A stretch of DNA of 64,000 nucleotides from Allacma fusca (taxonomy: Eukaryota > Arthropoda > Collembola > Symphypleona > Sminthuridae). Numbering within the stretch: position 1 is the first letter of the stretch; every line of letters starts with the position of its first letter. The translations under genes and the position numbers were made by a program. The stretch lies in contig OX359246.1 of the NCBI GenBank assembly GCA_947179485.1, forward strand, positions 29,016,001 to 29,080,000, read 5' to 3'. Under the pieces are notes generated by a model. It was not told the DNA's origin, ran no database searches, and saw nothing but the letters and a program-made list of their open reading frames with translations. Positions 10,996 to 20,516 of this stretch are shown here, piece after piece.

Positions 10996-12712
10996 GGAAT
11001 ATTCACATACCCCTATACATGTATATTCCTGCGATTGAAATGTCTTTTCGGTTAAAAGTTGAACCCATGCAATAATTGTTTTATACACCATAAAACTGGA
11101 AACAACAATATTTGGGGATCTGTATGGAGGATGTATATATACTGGTTTTTATTTGAGCCATTTTTGGTCGATCGTTACGAACTGCAGACAGTAGTGATGC
11201 AGAATAAAATGAGTATAAAATTCAGCTTCATCACCCATTAAAATTTTGACTGATCTCTTACCACCAGATTTTTAATTTAGGAGTTCGTACTTCAAAAGAA
11301 AATAATATTTCTGCCCGCCCGTCAGTGACGCATATGTAAATTTATTTCATATTATTGTTTACATAGAAATTTATTTTCATAGGAGTGATAAATGATATCG
11401 CTTCATGTCAGTGAAATTAAATTGATTTGGCTGTTTTTGCCATTATAATATATTACGAACAAGCGAATAACCAGACATTCACATTTGTAACGTTTCCTTG
11501 GCTGCGCTTTCATGCATTTGGATGGATATTCTGAATATATGCTAGTAATACAATTTTGGTGCCGTGAAAATGCCCAAAATGCCCAATTCGCCCTGCCCGG
11601 GCAGGCATTTTGGGCATTTTCAGCTGGGCGGGCAAATACTGCAGGGCATTTTCAATCGACATACCCTAAGTGGAGGACGACGGAGACATTTAAAGGTAAG
11701 CAAGTAGTAGTAACTACTAGTACCCGCTCACCATAGTTCCTAAAATGCAGTGTAGAATAGTGGAGTCGCCTATAGTTTGGTTGTAGTGTAGAAGTAGTTT
11801 ACATGCATACTCAAAGTCCAATAAAAAGTAGTGCTACCCGAGTAAGCACTATACTTAAACATGGAATGTGTGACTGTCTTTTCATAACTTTCTATATATT
11901 ACACCGTTACACCGCGTTTCAATACTTGAAATATATGTACGATTGCGTGTATGGATATAGTAACATACTGTATTTGTATTGGAGCGTTGCACATTCTACG
12001 TTGTGGTCCTTTTTAGCAGTAGTTGAACTTGCAAAAGCAAAATCTTAGTTTTGATCTTTATTTATTTAAGTGCTTTAATCCTCCGTTAATTAACAGTTCT
12101 AAAATTCAAGCCAAAACCAGATTATGACAGATTCCGTTCATAGAATGGCAATGAACATTGCCAACTGTAGTTATTAATTGTGTCAACTTGTAACACGTTT
12201 TTATAAGGTATAGTCAGTGGTTCTCATGTATGAACTTGAGTTGTACACGCATGTGAATGTTGTCTAAAACTAAAAACTAATTTTTCAAAATGCCTATCCT
12301 ACAATTATTGATTCTTGTAAAGATCGGTACTGCACACCTCTAATTTAGCATAAACATCTAGCTTCATCGACAGAGGATATATTGTAGTTACATACGATTA
12401 AACGAAATATTTTCGCTAGGAATCAAATTTCTAGCATATATTTAGAATTTATCGTCCTTTTTTAGGTTTACATTAAAATTATATGATTTTAGGCTGAGAT
12501 TAAATTGCACGGCTATTCAGTGAATAGGTAGTATATTGCATGGTTTGGCTTTTTTACTGCGTAGAGTAGTGTGATAGTTGTAGTGTAGAGTAACGCTAAT
12601 TTTTAGCTTCCGGCAAGTAGTGGTAGAGTAGAGTAAAGGTGGTCTATGAAAGTAAAACTGTACTGGAAAGTAGTGTAGTGGTAGTTTTGATTAACAACAA
12701 AATAGAGTATTA

Positions 12713-12936
12713 GGGTGTACTCACATAAAACATATTCCTTCCGTAACCGTAAATATTTTTGTCTGCATAACGGAAGGAACTGAACGGAAAACCCATTCCA
12801 ACCGCTTACGAACAGACATATCGCATTCAAACTTCCGCAAGTAATGACATACGGTCTGAACTTATGTGAGAGGTCTCTCCGTAACGGAGAAAAATTTTAC
12901 GTGTACGGACATAACATGCTTTATGTGAGTACACCC
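12713..12936. mobile_element. PIF/Harbinger-like MITE, 224 bp
   Basis: The ends are inverted copies of GGGTGTACTCACATAAA, flanked by TTA on both sides (12710-12712 and 12937-12939), the usual TWA-type target duplication of PIF/Harbinger elements. The interior contains TTCCGTAAC and its inverted forms. It is non-coding. The superfamily is inferred from the duplication length and terminal GGG. Confidence 0.7.
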
Positions 12937-13025
12937 TTAGTAAAGTAGTTGTGGTAGTAGTGGCATTTACCCTGACTAGTCTTTAGAGTAGTGTAGTACA
13001 GTGGAAAATTGAATGGCCACCTCTG

Positions 13026-13444
13026 CCAAGGAGTTTATTGGGACTGAAACTGATTAAGACTCACACTATAATAAGCAAGGACTGAATGGACTGAGTGTAT
13101 CTCAGCCCTTCTGGGACTGATCGGGAGTGGGACTGACGCACTGGGAGTTTACCTATTATTACTGTGCTTCTTCTCGACTTGCTGTATATACATATATACC
13201 ATCGGCTTGCCTATGAGTTCAGCAAGCCGGAGCTCAGCTGATTGTGAGCTTTATATCTCATAAACTCGACTCACAATCAACGAGCAGAAGCTGTGCATTT
13301 TCTTCCCCGAATTACACTAACGTCAAATGAGGGTGAATACCCGTTTGTTTTACAAAGGATGCAATTTCCTGTCTAGCTTGGCTTCTCCATGACCATAAAC
13401 AAGTCCCAGGGCCAAGGTTTTACCAGAGTAGGCATTGGTTCGAT
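13026..13444. other. Gene-free stretch, GGACTGA motifs and an imperfect palindrome
   Basis: The motif GGACTGA recurs at 13035-13150 and also just left of the nested block (9048-9056), hinting at one more, older, outer element. A palindromic stretch lies at 13235-13285, where GCTGATTGTGAG faces CTCACAATCAACG. No gene is seen. Confidence 0.3.
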
Positions 13445-13742
13445 ACAAATACATAATTGCATTCTAATCCCCCCTTCCTATTCAATCTTAGTAGCAAGTA
13501 CATATACTTAACTTGGCATATAAATTCACATGCTTGACATTTAGCTTCCATTAACTAAAAAGAATAATCTTTGGCTATAAATTTGGAATTCTTGACATGC
13601 CTTTGATTTAAATTTCATTTAGAGCGGCCCGTCGCTGGATGATTAAAGTGCACAGTTCACACACTATTAGATTCCTCTGCTTGTAAGAGGGTGCGCGGTT
13701 GTTATTCTGCAACTCAATTTGTCATTTTCTGAGAGATACGGA
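13445..13742 (+). promoter_or_regulatory. Promoter and start of 5' leader of tetraspan gene A
   Basis: A TATA box (TATAAA, 13576-13581, in GGCTATAAATTTGG) lies in a block conserved with genes B (27153-27158) and C (33168-33173). Conserved neighbours include ACATAATTGCATTCTAATC, CTTCCTATTCA, GACATTTAGCTT and TTAAAGTGC. Without the 1.3-kb insertion, the TATA-to-ATG distance would be about 213 bp, against 223 in B and 219 in C. Transcription should start about 30 bp after the TATA box. Confidence 0.7.
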
Positions 13743-15050
13743 CAGTGCTCGGCACGGGTATGGGTAATACTCGGGTAAACGGGTACGGGTCTGGGTACTA
13801 CCCGGGTACGGATTTTGTGTACCCGAACAATTCCGGGTACTACCCGGGTACACTTTGGTCGGCTCAAAATCTCGGGTACGGATACGGGTATGGGTACGGG
13901 TACAAGGATTTCAAAATGGGTATATACCCACCGGGTACGGGTATAATGGTGTCATTTACCCGTACCCGCGACCATTGTACCCGAGTATTTGGATATGTTG
14001 AGATTTGAGACATTTTGATGAATTTTATGAAAATAATGGAACTTCCGTTGAAAAATTCTGTCGGTATTTTTAGTAATTCTGAATACATATAGCTTATTGT
14101 TAATACCCTTTTAACCTTACAACATGCAGTAACTGTATTTCAGACTGCGTTGCTAAAATATATATTTATATCTATAATATATATTTTTATGGAAACATGT
14201 TTTAGGAAGAATAATTAATAAACAGACGAGGAATAATATCAAAATAGAAGTGGAGAATAGGATTCAACGAAATTTTATACAAAACGTCTTCATAATGTAG
14301 TATTTTGTCACTAATTGCATAAATAGTCTGATTGACACGTATGCACACGATACTTCATTAGCCACAATGAATACAATTTAAAAATTAGAGTTCCGATGAG
14401 TTGGATGGCAAGATATTTTTTGTAATTGGTAGTTGATTAGGAAAAGGCGGATATTTGTAACAAGATATTAATGAGTCACATGTACACAGAACTACTGAGA
14501 TGAGAAAATTAATGTAAAAGGCCGAATAAATCAAAAAGTGAAAAATCGAGTAGTCAATTCCCAAGCCAAAAATGCATGTACATATGGACTGGGTGCTATA
14601 AAATACTTCGCCCATCAGCCCATAAACAATCAAATGGGGATAATTTTACTTCTAATCAAAAACGCTTAAAGTTTTCTACTCTTCAATAAAAATATACAAT
14701 GTCAAATACCTCTCTAGCTAGTCAAAATTACCCACTCAGGTGTCATACATTATTACATATAACGTACTATGTATTACATTAAAACAAATCTGGATAAAGT
14801 ACCCGGGTACGAGTACGGGTACGACACTGAGATACCCGAGTATGGGTACAATTTTTGCGTATTTTCGGGTACGGGTACAATACGGGTACAGGTACATGGA
14901 TTGAGATTACATTGCGGGTACGGGTACGAAAAATTTGTACCCGGATACTCGGGTATGGGTACGGGTATAGATACCAGTTATTGAAATACCCGCACTTCGG
15001 GTACGGATACGGGTACGGGTACCGATTTTTCGTACCCGTGCCGAGCACTG
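13743..15050. mobile_element. Non-autonomous hAT-like element in the leader of gene A, GGGTAC motif
   Basis: Inverted ends CAGTGCTCGGCACGGGTA are flanked by a perfect 8-bp duplication GATACGGA (13735-13742 and 15051-15058). Subterminal regions (13755-13990 and 14800-15045) are packed with GGGTAC / GTACCC; the centre is AT-rich and unique. The homologous positions of genes B (about 27316-27325) and C (about 33330-33339) show the uninterrupted site GAGAGATACGGAAACCC or GAGAGATACAGAAACCC. The insertion sits between the TATA box and the ATG at 15105 of gene A. Confidence 0.92.
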
Positions 15051-15104
15051 GATACGGAAGCCCTGACTAAAAGTTGTTACCATTGTTTTCCAAAATAAAG
15101 AAAT

Positions 15105-16207
15105 ATGGTTGAAAAACGAATTTGTTGTTGTGGGTCCAGAATTTGGACTAAAGTAATTGCATGGTTTGAAATCGTAAGTATCATTTCCCTTGTTTTAAAA
15201 ACGCTCGGGTAGTTACCATCTATAAGAAATCTTTAATTACGCATAGACAAATCAGAATCTAAAGATAAAAATGGATAAATTATTACTACAATACTAAATT
15301 GGTAATTCTATCCATCAAAAATGTGTAATGGATAATTGCTCCAATGGGGTCTATAAATGACGAACTTTGTTGTAACTTATTTTAGTCTGGATCTGTACTG
15401 GCAGTTATATACTATGCGTTGGTTATGGTGGTGAGAGTAAATCGGCTTACTGAGTCTGACAGTCCAGAAGAATAAAAAAATTATTGTGAGTAAATTTGAT
15501 TTCTATGAATGTTCAAGTACATAGCATTGCATAAATTCTACTCGGTCTTCTCTTCAGTATTTCATTGTCAGGCAAATTATTGATACCTGCAATTATTATT
15601 GTTGACCAACATGCACTTTTTATTTGCCCAGCGATACAGTGTGTGTAAAATCCTTGAATTTCTCGAATAATGTATGCCAGTAAACAATACTTGCCTCGTT
15701 TCAGGGTTTTGTATCTAATTTCTCCTTTTGTTTTTCTAGTAACCACTGTAATTGTGGTTACGGTCTTGAGTCTCCTCCTTAATAGTTTGTCTTTTGTGTT
15801 GGGGATCGTGCTGCTTGTCGGAGCCCTTAGCGTAAGTTAAACTACAGATTTGTCTATTAACTGTACATTTAAAGCATCTCGTTTTATAGGCGCAGATTTT
15901 CACGGATCTCTGAGATTGCCGTCAATAAAAATGAATAATTATATGAATTTTTTTACAGAGAAATACTCGTCTCATTCGTGCCTGGATGGTTTACGCCATT
16001 ATTGCCACAATCATTTCGACGATCATGATTATCATTGAAAATTATAAAATTGTAATAATAACCCATCTCATAGGCATAGTACTTGGAATAGCCATCCGAG
16101 GGTTTTGTGTGTGGGTTGTGGGAACACACAAGAATGAAATTGATGCGCAAGGAGTACCTGTGCAGGCGGTGGAGGTTCAATATCATGTTCAGAAAGCTTC
16201 CATTTAA
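15105..16207 (+). pseudogene. Tetraspan membrane protein gene A, stop codon in exon 2
   Basis: Coding exons are 15105-15173, 15386-15485, 15740-15831 and 15959-16207, with GT-AG introns of phase 0, 1, 0 as in the other five paralogs. Exon 1 starts MVEKRICCCGSRIWTK, exon 3 encodes the second helix, and exon 4 encodes helices 3 and 4 ending in the family hallmark GFCVWVVGTHKNEIDA. In the expected frame, exon 2 meets TAA at 15473-15475, four codons before its donor. Alternative donors upstream break the phase needed by exon 3, and skipping exon 2 also shifts the frame. The gene therefore looks dead, or a truncated allele. A hAT-like element also separates its promoter from its start codon. Exon 2 does not match B or C after the first helix, although introns 1 and 2 do. 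A sequencing error is possible but less likely, because codons on both sides are in frame. Confidence 0.75.
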
Positions 16208-16370
16208 TTTATATCTTCATTTTTGAAACTACAGGTTTAAATTTGCATTTAAATTTCCTGAGTTTATAATTTGAATTATTAGAGGTTTTAGAATGACCAG
16301 TCATACATATTATTACAACTTACAATGTAATCATCGTTTTATGGCCTGTTCGTTTTTAGAATTTTTTGGG

Positions 16371-16491
16371 GATTGAATAAAATGTCTTCAACCTGGGATA
16401 ATTATTGTCACTATGTCATTCATATGTGTAGAACTGCCTAAGGAACTGTTTTGTCGTTTCTAGAAGGTCAAGTATGAATTTCTTCAGAGGT
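16371..16491. repeat. 121-bp 3' flank identical between genes A and B
   Basis: Positions 16371-16491 and 28691-28811 are identical base for base by eye, while the coding exons and introns of A and B differ widely. This is consistent with recent gene conversion or unequal exchange. Confidence 0.8.
16376..16381 (+). terminator. Poly(A) signal of gene A
   Basis: AATAAA lies 170 bp after the stop codon, in a stretch identical to the gene B counterpart (28696-28701). Confidence 0.6.
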
Positions 16492-17989
16492 ATGTATGTA
16501 CGTCAATTTCCTGCGGATGCTTGTTAGGAAACTTGATGTTCTGAATGTCATAAATTCTTATTCCGTTACCTGTGAGATAAAACGGTTGGCTGGAAATGTA
16601 CCATGCTTAATATGGACAAAAAACCTTTCTTGGCATCAATTGTGAACAAAACGCATGGCTGTATTTGACATATTCAACATCAAAATTGCATTTAATAATC
16701 CTTTCATTCATTAGCCACAAATCGTGCTTACAGTTCCAGGAAGACCAAGGCTTATCAAAAGTAAAAAAATAAAAATAGGATTAACATGCATCATAACCGC
16801 AAAATCTGACAAAATATTAGACCACTAACCGTAGACCGTTCTTGACATTTGTCTTTAATGGACTCGAATGTGAGTCATCCTATTCCAGATATTTACTGAG
16901 AACATATAACTAAATTTAGGTTAACAGTTAATAAACCAACACTCGTAAAATATTACAGGTAATTTTGTTTTCTAAATGCACACAGTGCCTATAATAGAGT
17001 CGCATTCGCCAAAGGAAATGCCTCCCAACATTCGCATTATGCAGAAATGATTTATTCAGCCTAGCAATTGCGAATCCTTGCCCCTATTGGATATCTGGAA
17101 ATACAAGTCCCATGAAAAATTAAATAGCGTATAGGGTTGTGCATAATTGGTCCAACGATTTTTTTGGATCATTTTTCTCTCATTTTCAGACATGAAAAAA
17201 GTGTATGTAAGGATGAAATTGAAACAATTAAATATTCATAAAATAAATACTTTATACCAAGTACAGTGATTTTCCTATCCTGTAGTTCCCAACGGATGAC
17301 AAAATACCTGGCAAAATATAGATATGCTAGTATAACTGACTACAATATAATGTAAATGGTATTATCAATCGTATAAAAAGTTTAACTATGACAATATAAG
17401 GGGAATGCTATCTAAGAGGAAACCACTATAAAAAATTCGCTGTATCACAAAATTGAGGAATTTAGGGGAACTTAAAAAATACAATTACATTGCCGGCAGA
17501 GAGACAGCGGACAAAACTTGAATGGCTGCAAAACCTGTGTATATATCTACACGATATTTTCTGGGAGAAATCATATTTAAAAATTACCTCCATGGTAAGA
17601 AAATACTTTAGAATCACAGAAACGTCTTGCATGTCTTTGTTAGTGAATGATTTATTACTCACGGCTTCTTCCTGTTACACCATCCTCCATGTTTATGTTC
17701 TATCCTTCTGGTTACCGTATTAGTCATTAAATTAAAAACGTACTAACCAAATTTCATACGTTTTCGGGTTGAAATACACCGTCACTACTATTATTTTGGC
17801 GTTGCTGGTCATGCATGCTGCTATTATTGATCTATGCCTCTCTACATGGCCGTTTAGTTTTTACGATGTTATAACAATGTCGGTTTGAATCGACTCAGCA
17901 TTTGATTGTATTTGCACTCAAGTCGCTGACTTTTGTTTTTAGGAGTGATTACGTATTTCTGGTGGAAAATACACAATATTACGCATTTG
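16492..17989. other. Gene-free stretch, downstream part of duplicated unit A
   Basis: Several blocks match the downstream regions of B and C: 17221-17330 resembles 29415-29525 (including CAGTGATTTTCCTATCC), and 16640-16770 resembles parts of 34760-35070 (ACAAAACGCAT, TTTAATAATCC, TACAGTTCCAGGAAGAC). These extend the tandem duplication well past the genes. One end of the 154-bp MITE is at 17643-17663. No gene is seen. Confidence 0.5.
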
Positions 17990-17994
17990 ACTTT

Positions 17995-18560
17995 ATAACG
18001 AAGGAGAGTCGCGCGTTTGGCACCCATTGGCTAGAACGCTGATCAGCGGTCGGGGCATGGGCCAATAGGAAGTAGTTATGTACATATAAGGTAATCTTAG
18101 TGCGGAGCACACTTTATCGGGAGTGGAGTGAGAGTTGTGAAGTCAGTGGGGATTTGGAGTAGCTAGTATCAACAACTAATTGTAAGGGAGAAGGAAATTG
18201 AAAATTTGGAAAATAAAAAGTTCAAAAGTTAAAACTCCAAATCATTACTCCGTCCAGACTTGTCTCTGACATTGATTTATACCTTGGCTTAATATTGAAA
18301 GGAATTTCAGTCATCCTCCCAAAAGGAACCCAGATCTGGCACACGCAGTTCACCATTGGTTTTTACCATCTTCATTCATTTATTTTAATAATTACACTAT
18401 TAAGTTATTGAAGGCATTTTGGCTAACTGACGAAGGGTAGGAAATAATTACTGGGCTAGTGCTAATTGTAAGCACCACCTCTTCTCATTTATTTATTTAT
18501 TGGTGAACTAATCCTTGTAATTTATAATTAGTAGTGAGGAGGGGGCGGGTTTGGCTTATA
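17995..18560 (+). repeat. Left LTR
   Basis: The LTR runs from ATAACGAAGGAGAG to GGTTTGGCTTATA. A TATA-like sequence (ACATATAAGG, about 18080) is the likely promoter. By-eye differences from the right LTR are G/A in AACGAAG, G/A in GTTTGGCAC, T/C in CTTAGTGCGG and C/T in TTCTCATT. Confidence 0.95.
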
Positions 18561-18561
18561 C

Positions 18562-18579
18562 TGGCGACCGTGACCTCGG
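18562..18579 (+). other. Primer binding site
   Basis: TGGCGACCGTGACCTCGG begins two bases after the left LTR and ends its complement in CCA, as expected for pairing with a tRNA 3' end. The tRNA species was not identified. Confidence 0.7.
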
Positions 18580-19154
18580 ACTTAGTTTTTTTCCTCCGGA
18601 TCTGGACAAGGGTCGATTTAATTTGTTACCAAGACTGAAGTAAAGTTTACTATCGGGTATTCCCAAGGGTGTAAGTTGACCAATACAATTTTAAAAAAAT
18701 ACACATTCAAGTTTCTGGACAAACATTTATATTAATTTGTCTATAAAAGTTATTTTCAAAGTTTGAAATATATGTATGAATGTGTCAAGCATCGGGTTTC
18801 GGTGCTATGCGTTTGGTTCAAGCGCAATTATGGTAAAGGTCAACAGGGTTAATTATTATTAGTTTTGGCGTTGGGAGTGCAGCGCCTAGGCAGTAATTAG
18901 TAACTCAGGGTCAGGTGGAGGACGCTAAATTTATTTTAAAAATAATAATTACTACTACATGTAAGTTGTGATCAGGGCAGGGAAGTTATTTTTCGGAGAC
19001 ACGATTATTTGCAGTTGAGCTTCAGGTCATATTTTTGATACGCAAATTTTAATTTCAATTGACTGGATTTTAAGTTTTAATTAATAATTGACAACGGAAA
19101 CTTTTACACGTGCTCTCTATTCTGGTCAAGTCATCTTTGAATCATTTTATACGT

Positions 19155-20516
19155 ATGACTAAATCAACCGCGGACAAGGAAGTCAAAAAAGTTACGGATA
19201 GAATCCAAAAAACCATAAAGAAGGATACAGATAGGCACAAAAGTTATTTGAGTAGAACAGAGAAGGTAAATCAGTCCAAATCACCAGCCAAATTACACGA
19301 ACAGGTCATTCCTCCAATACCCTTGCAAGTTAATTCAAATTCAGGCAGTAGTACCATCGCTAACTATTCAAATAATATGGCAGCATATTTAGGGAAATTA
19401 AGCGATGATGAGAAACGGGCTCTAGAGGCTGATGCTGCCAAGCGCATTGCAGAGGAGGTAGCAAAGGTAGCAGCTGGATTTAAGGTCACCGTCACTAATC
19501 ATGCAATTCCAACTCCGGTTTACGATAAGAGTAAAATGACATCGACTCATTTCTTTAGCCAGGTTGAGAAGTATTTGCGTAGCCAGCATCACAAAGAGCA
19601 GGATTTTGTGTATCTCTTCGGTACATTACTGAAAAGTGATGAGAAGCTTTGGTATGATAATTCGGTCACTGATGCTACAACATGGGATGCATTAAAATTA
19701 ACATTTAAAAAAATGTTTGACACATCGGAGGACAAGGACAAACGTGAGAAAATTCTTGCAAATAAGGTTCAAGGTTCGGACGAAACAATTACCTCACACG
19801 TCTATCAGATGGTATTTCTAGCTGGTCAGGTTCATCCAAATGAGCCCATGGAAGATAAGATTTATCGGGCCTACAAGTCATTACACCCGAGAGTTAGGCA
19901 GCTAGTTCATTGGAACTCTATCGATAAGACTCAGGAAGGACTTATATCAGCGGCAAATTTTATTTTAGATAACTTGCATAAGACTCAGAAATTAGAGGAG
20001 CAGGGCAAAACAAAACTTCCACCCATCATTGCTACAAAAGAAAAGGCCAATAATTCAAATGAGCAGGCTAAGTCAGAGGTTACAGGTAGTAGCTCGCATT
20101 CTCAGAGTTCAGCCAGAGGTCAATTCCCAAATAGCTATCGTGGCAGAGGATTCCGAAATAGAGGAAGTTATAGAGGTCGAGGTTATTCTCGAGGAAATTA
20201 CCACAATCAGTGTAAAGACAGAGATAGTCAAAATAATGGGAACGACTTAAATCAGCAGGCTAATAGTCAGCGCAATGGGAATTCTAATTTCAGTTCAAAG
20301 AACGCAAAAGTGGATACAAAGATTAGATGCTTTGAGTGCAAGGGATATGGCCACAAACGCGATGCATGCCCAAAGGTTAAGGGAGTAGCAATGTCATTGC
20401 ATTATGAGACTCGAGAACCCATTGAATGTAGGAATTGTGGAGGCTTAGGACATCGAGCATTTCAATGCTCATCAGCATTGTTGGAAAACAATGATGATTG
20501 TTCGGGAAACGAGTAA
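19155..20516 (+). CDS. gag: Gag polyprotein of the LTR element
   Basis: The 453-residue structural protein packages element RNA. I chose the ATG at 19155 (MTKSTADKEV) rather than in-frame non-ATG codons upstream. The N-terminus is Lys-rich. The central part (about residues 115-275), including FFSQVEKYL and LWYDN, matches the capsid-like retrotransposon gag domain. A Gly/Arg/Ser-rich RGRGFRNRG stretch precedes two CCHC zinc knuckles near the end: CFECKGYGHKRDAC and CRNCGGLGHRAFQC. The frame is intact. The final codons contain the GGGAAAC frameshift site, through which Pol is probably made as a Gag-Pol fusion. Confidence 0.92.
   Translation: MTKSTADKEVKKVTDRIQKTIKKDTDRHKSYLSRTEKVNQSKSPAKLHEQVIPPIPLQVNSNSGSSTIANYSNNMAAYLGKLSDDEKRALEADAAKRIAEEVAKVAAGFKVTVTNHAIPTPVYDKSKMTSTHFFSQVEKYLRSQHHKEQDFVYLFGTLLKSDEKLWYDNSVTDATTWDALKLTFKKMFDTSEDKDKREKILANKVQGSDETITSHVYQMVFLAGQVHPNEPMEDKIYRAYKSLHPRVRQLVHWNSIDKTQEGLISAANFILDNLHKTQKLEEQGKTKLPPIIATKEKANNSNEQAKSEVTGSSSHSQSSARGQFPNSYRGRGFRNRGSYRGRGYSRGNYHNQCKDRDSQNNGNDLNQQANSQRNGNSNFSSKNAKVDTKIRCFECKGYGHKRDACPKVKGVAMSLHYETREPIECRNCGGLGHRAFQCSSALLENNDDCSGNE

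Larger units (their letters stand above)
9181..11668. mobile_element. hAT-like element with GAAAATGCCC motifs, split by two insertions
   Basis: The ends are inverted copies of TAGGGTATGTCGATT followed by GAAAATGCCC. GCATTTT and AAAATGCCC motifs fill 9200-9310 and 11570-11660. The flanking octamers AGCGTAGG and AGTGGAGG agree at 6 of 8 positions, consistent with a decayed hAT 8-bp duplication. Two younger elements sit inside (9470-9923 and 10060-10995). Related fragments are at 7925-8016 and 49618-49775. It is non-coding. Confidence 0.6.
9075..13025. mobile_element. Outer hAT-like element with nested insertions
   Basis: The left end TAGAGATGGCCA and the right end (reverse complement CAGAGGTGGCCA) form a short inverted repeat. 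GTAGTGTAG-like motifs fill the subterminal parts on both sides (9095-9150, 11695-11850, 12555-12680, 12945-13010), as expected for one element split by insertions. The flanking octamers match at only 5 of 8 positions (ACAAGGGA versus CCAAGGAG), so the outer limits are tentative. Nested inside are elements at 9181-11668, 9470-9923, 10060-10995 and 12713-12936. No transposase is present. Confidence 0.45.

Noticed and set aside
13745..15070. Tyr/Gly-rich frames
   Set aside because: They are translations of GGGTAC repeats at the ends of the 13743-15050 element.
15986..16207. Separate short gene at the gene A 3' end
   Set aside because: It is the last exon of gene A; the true exon begins at the acceptor at 15958.
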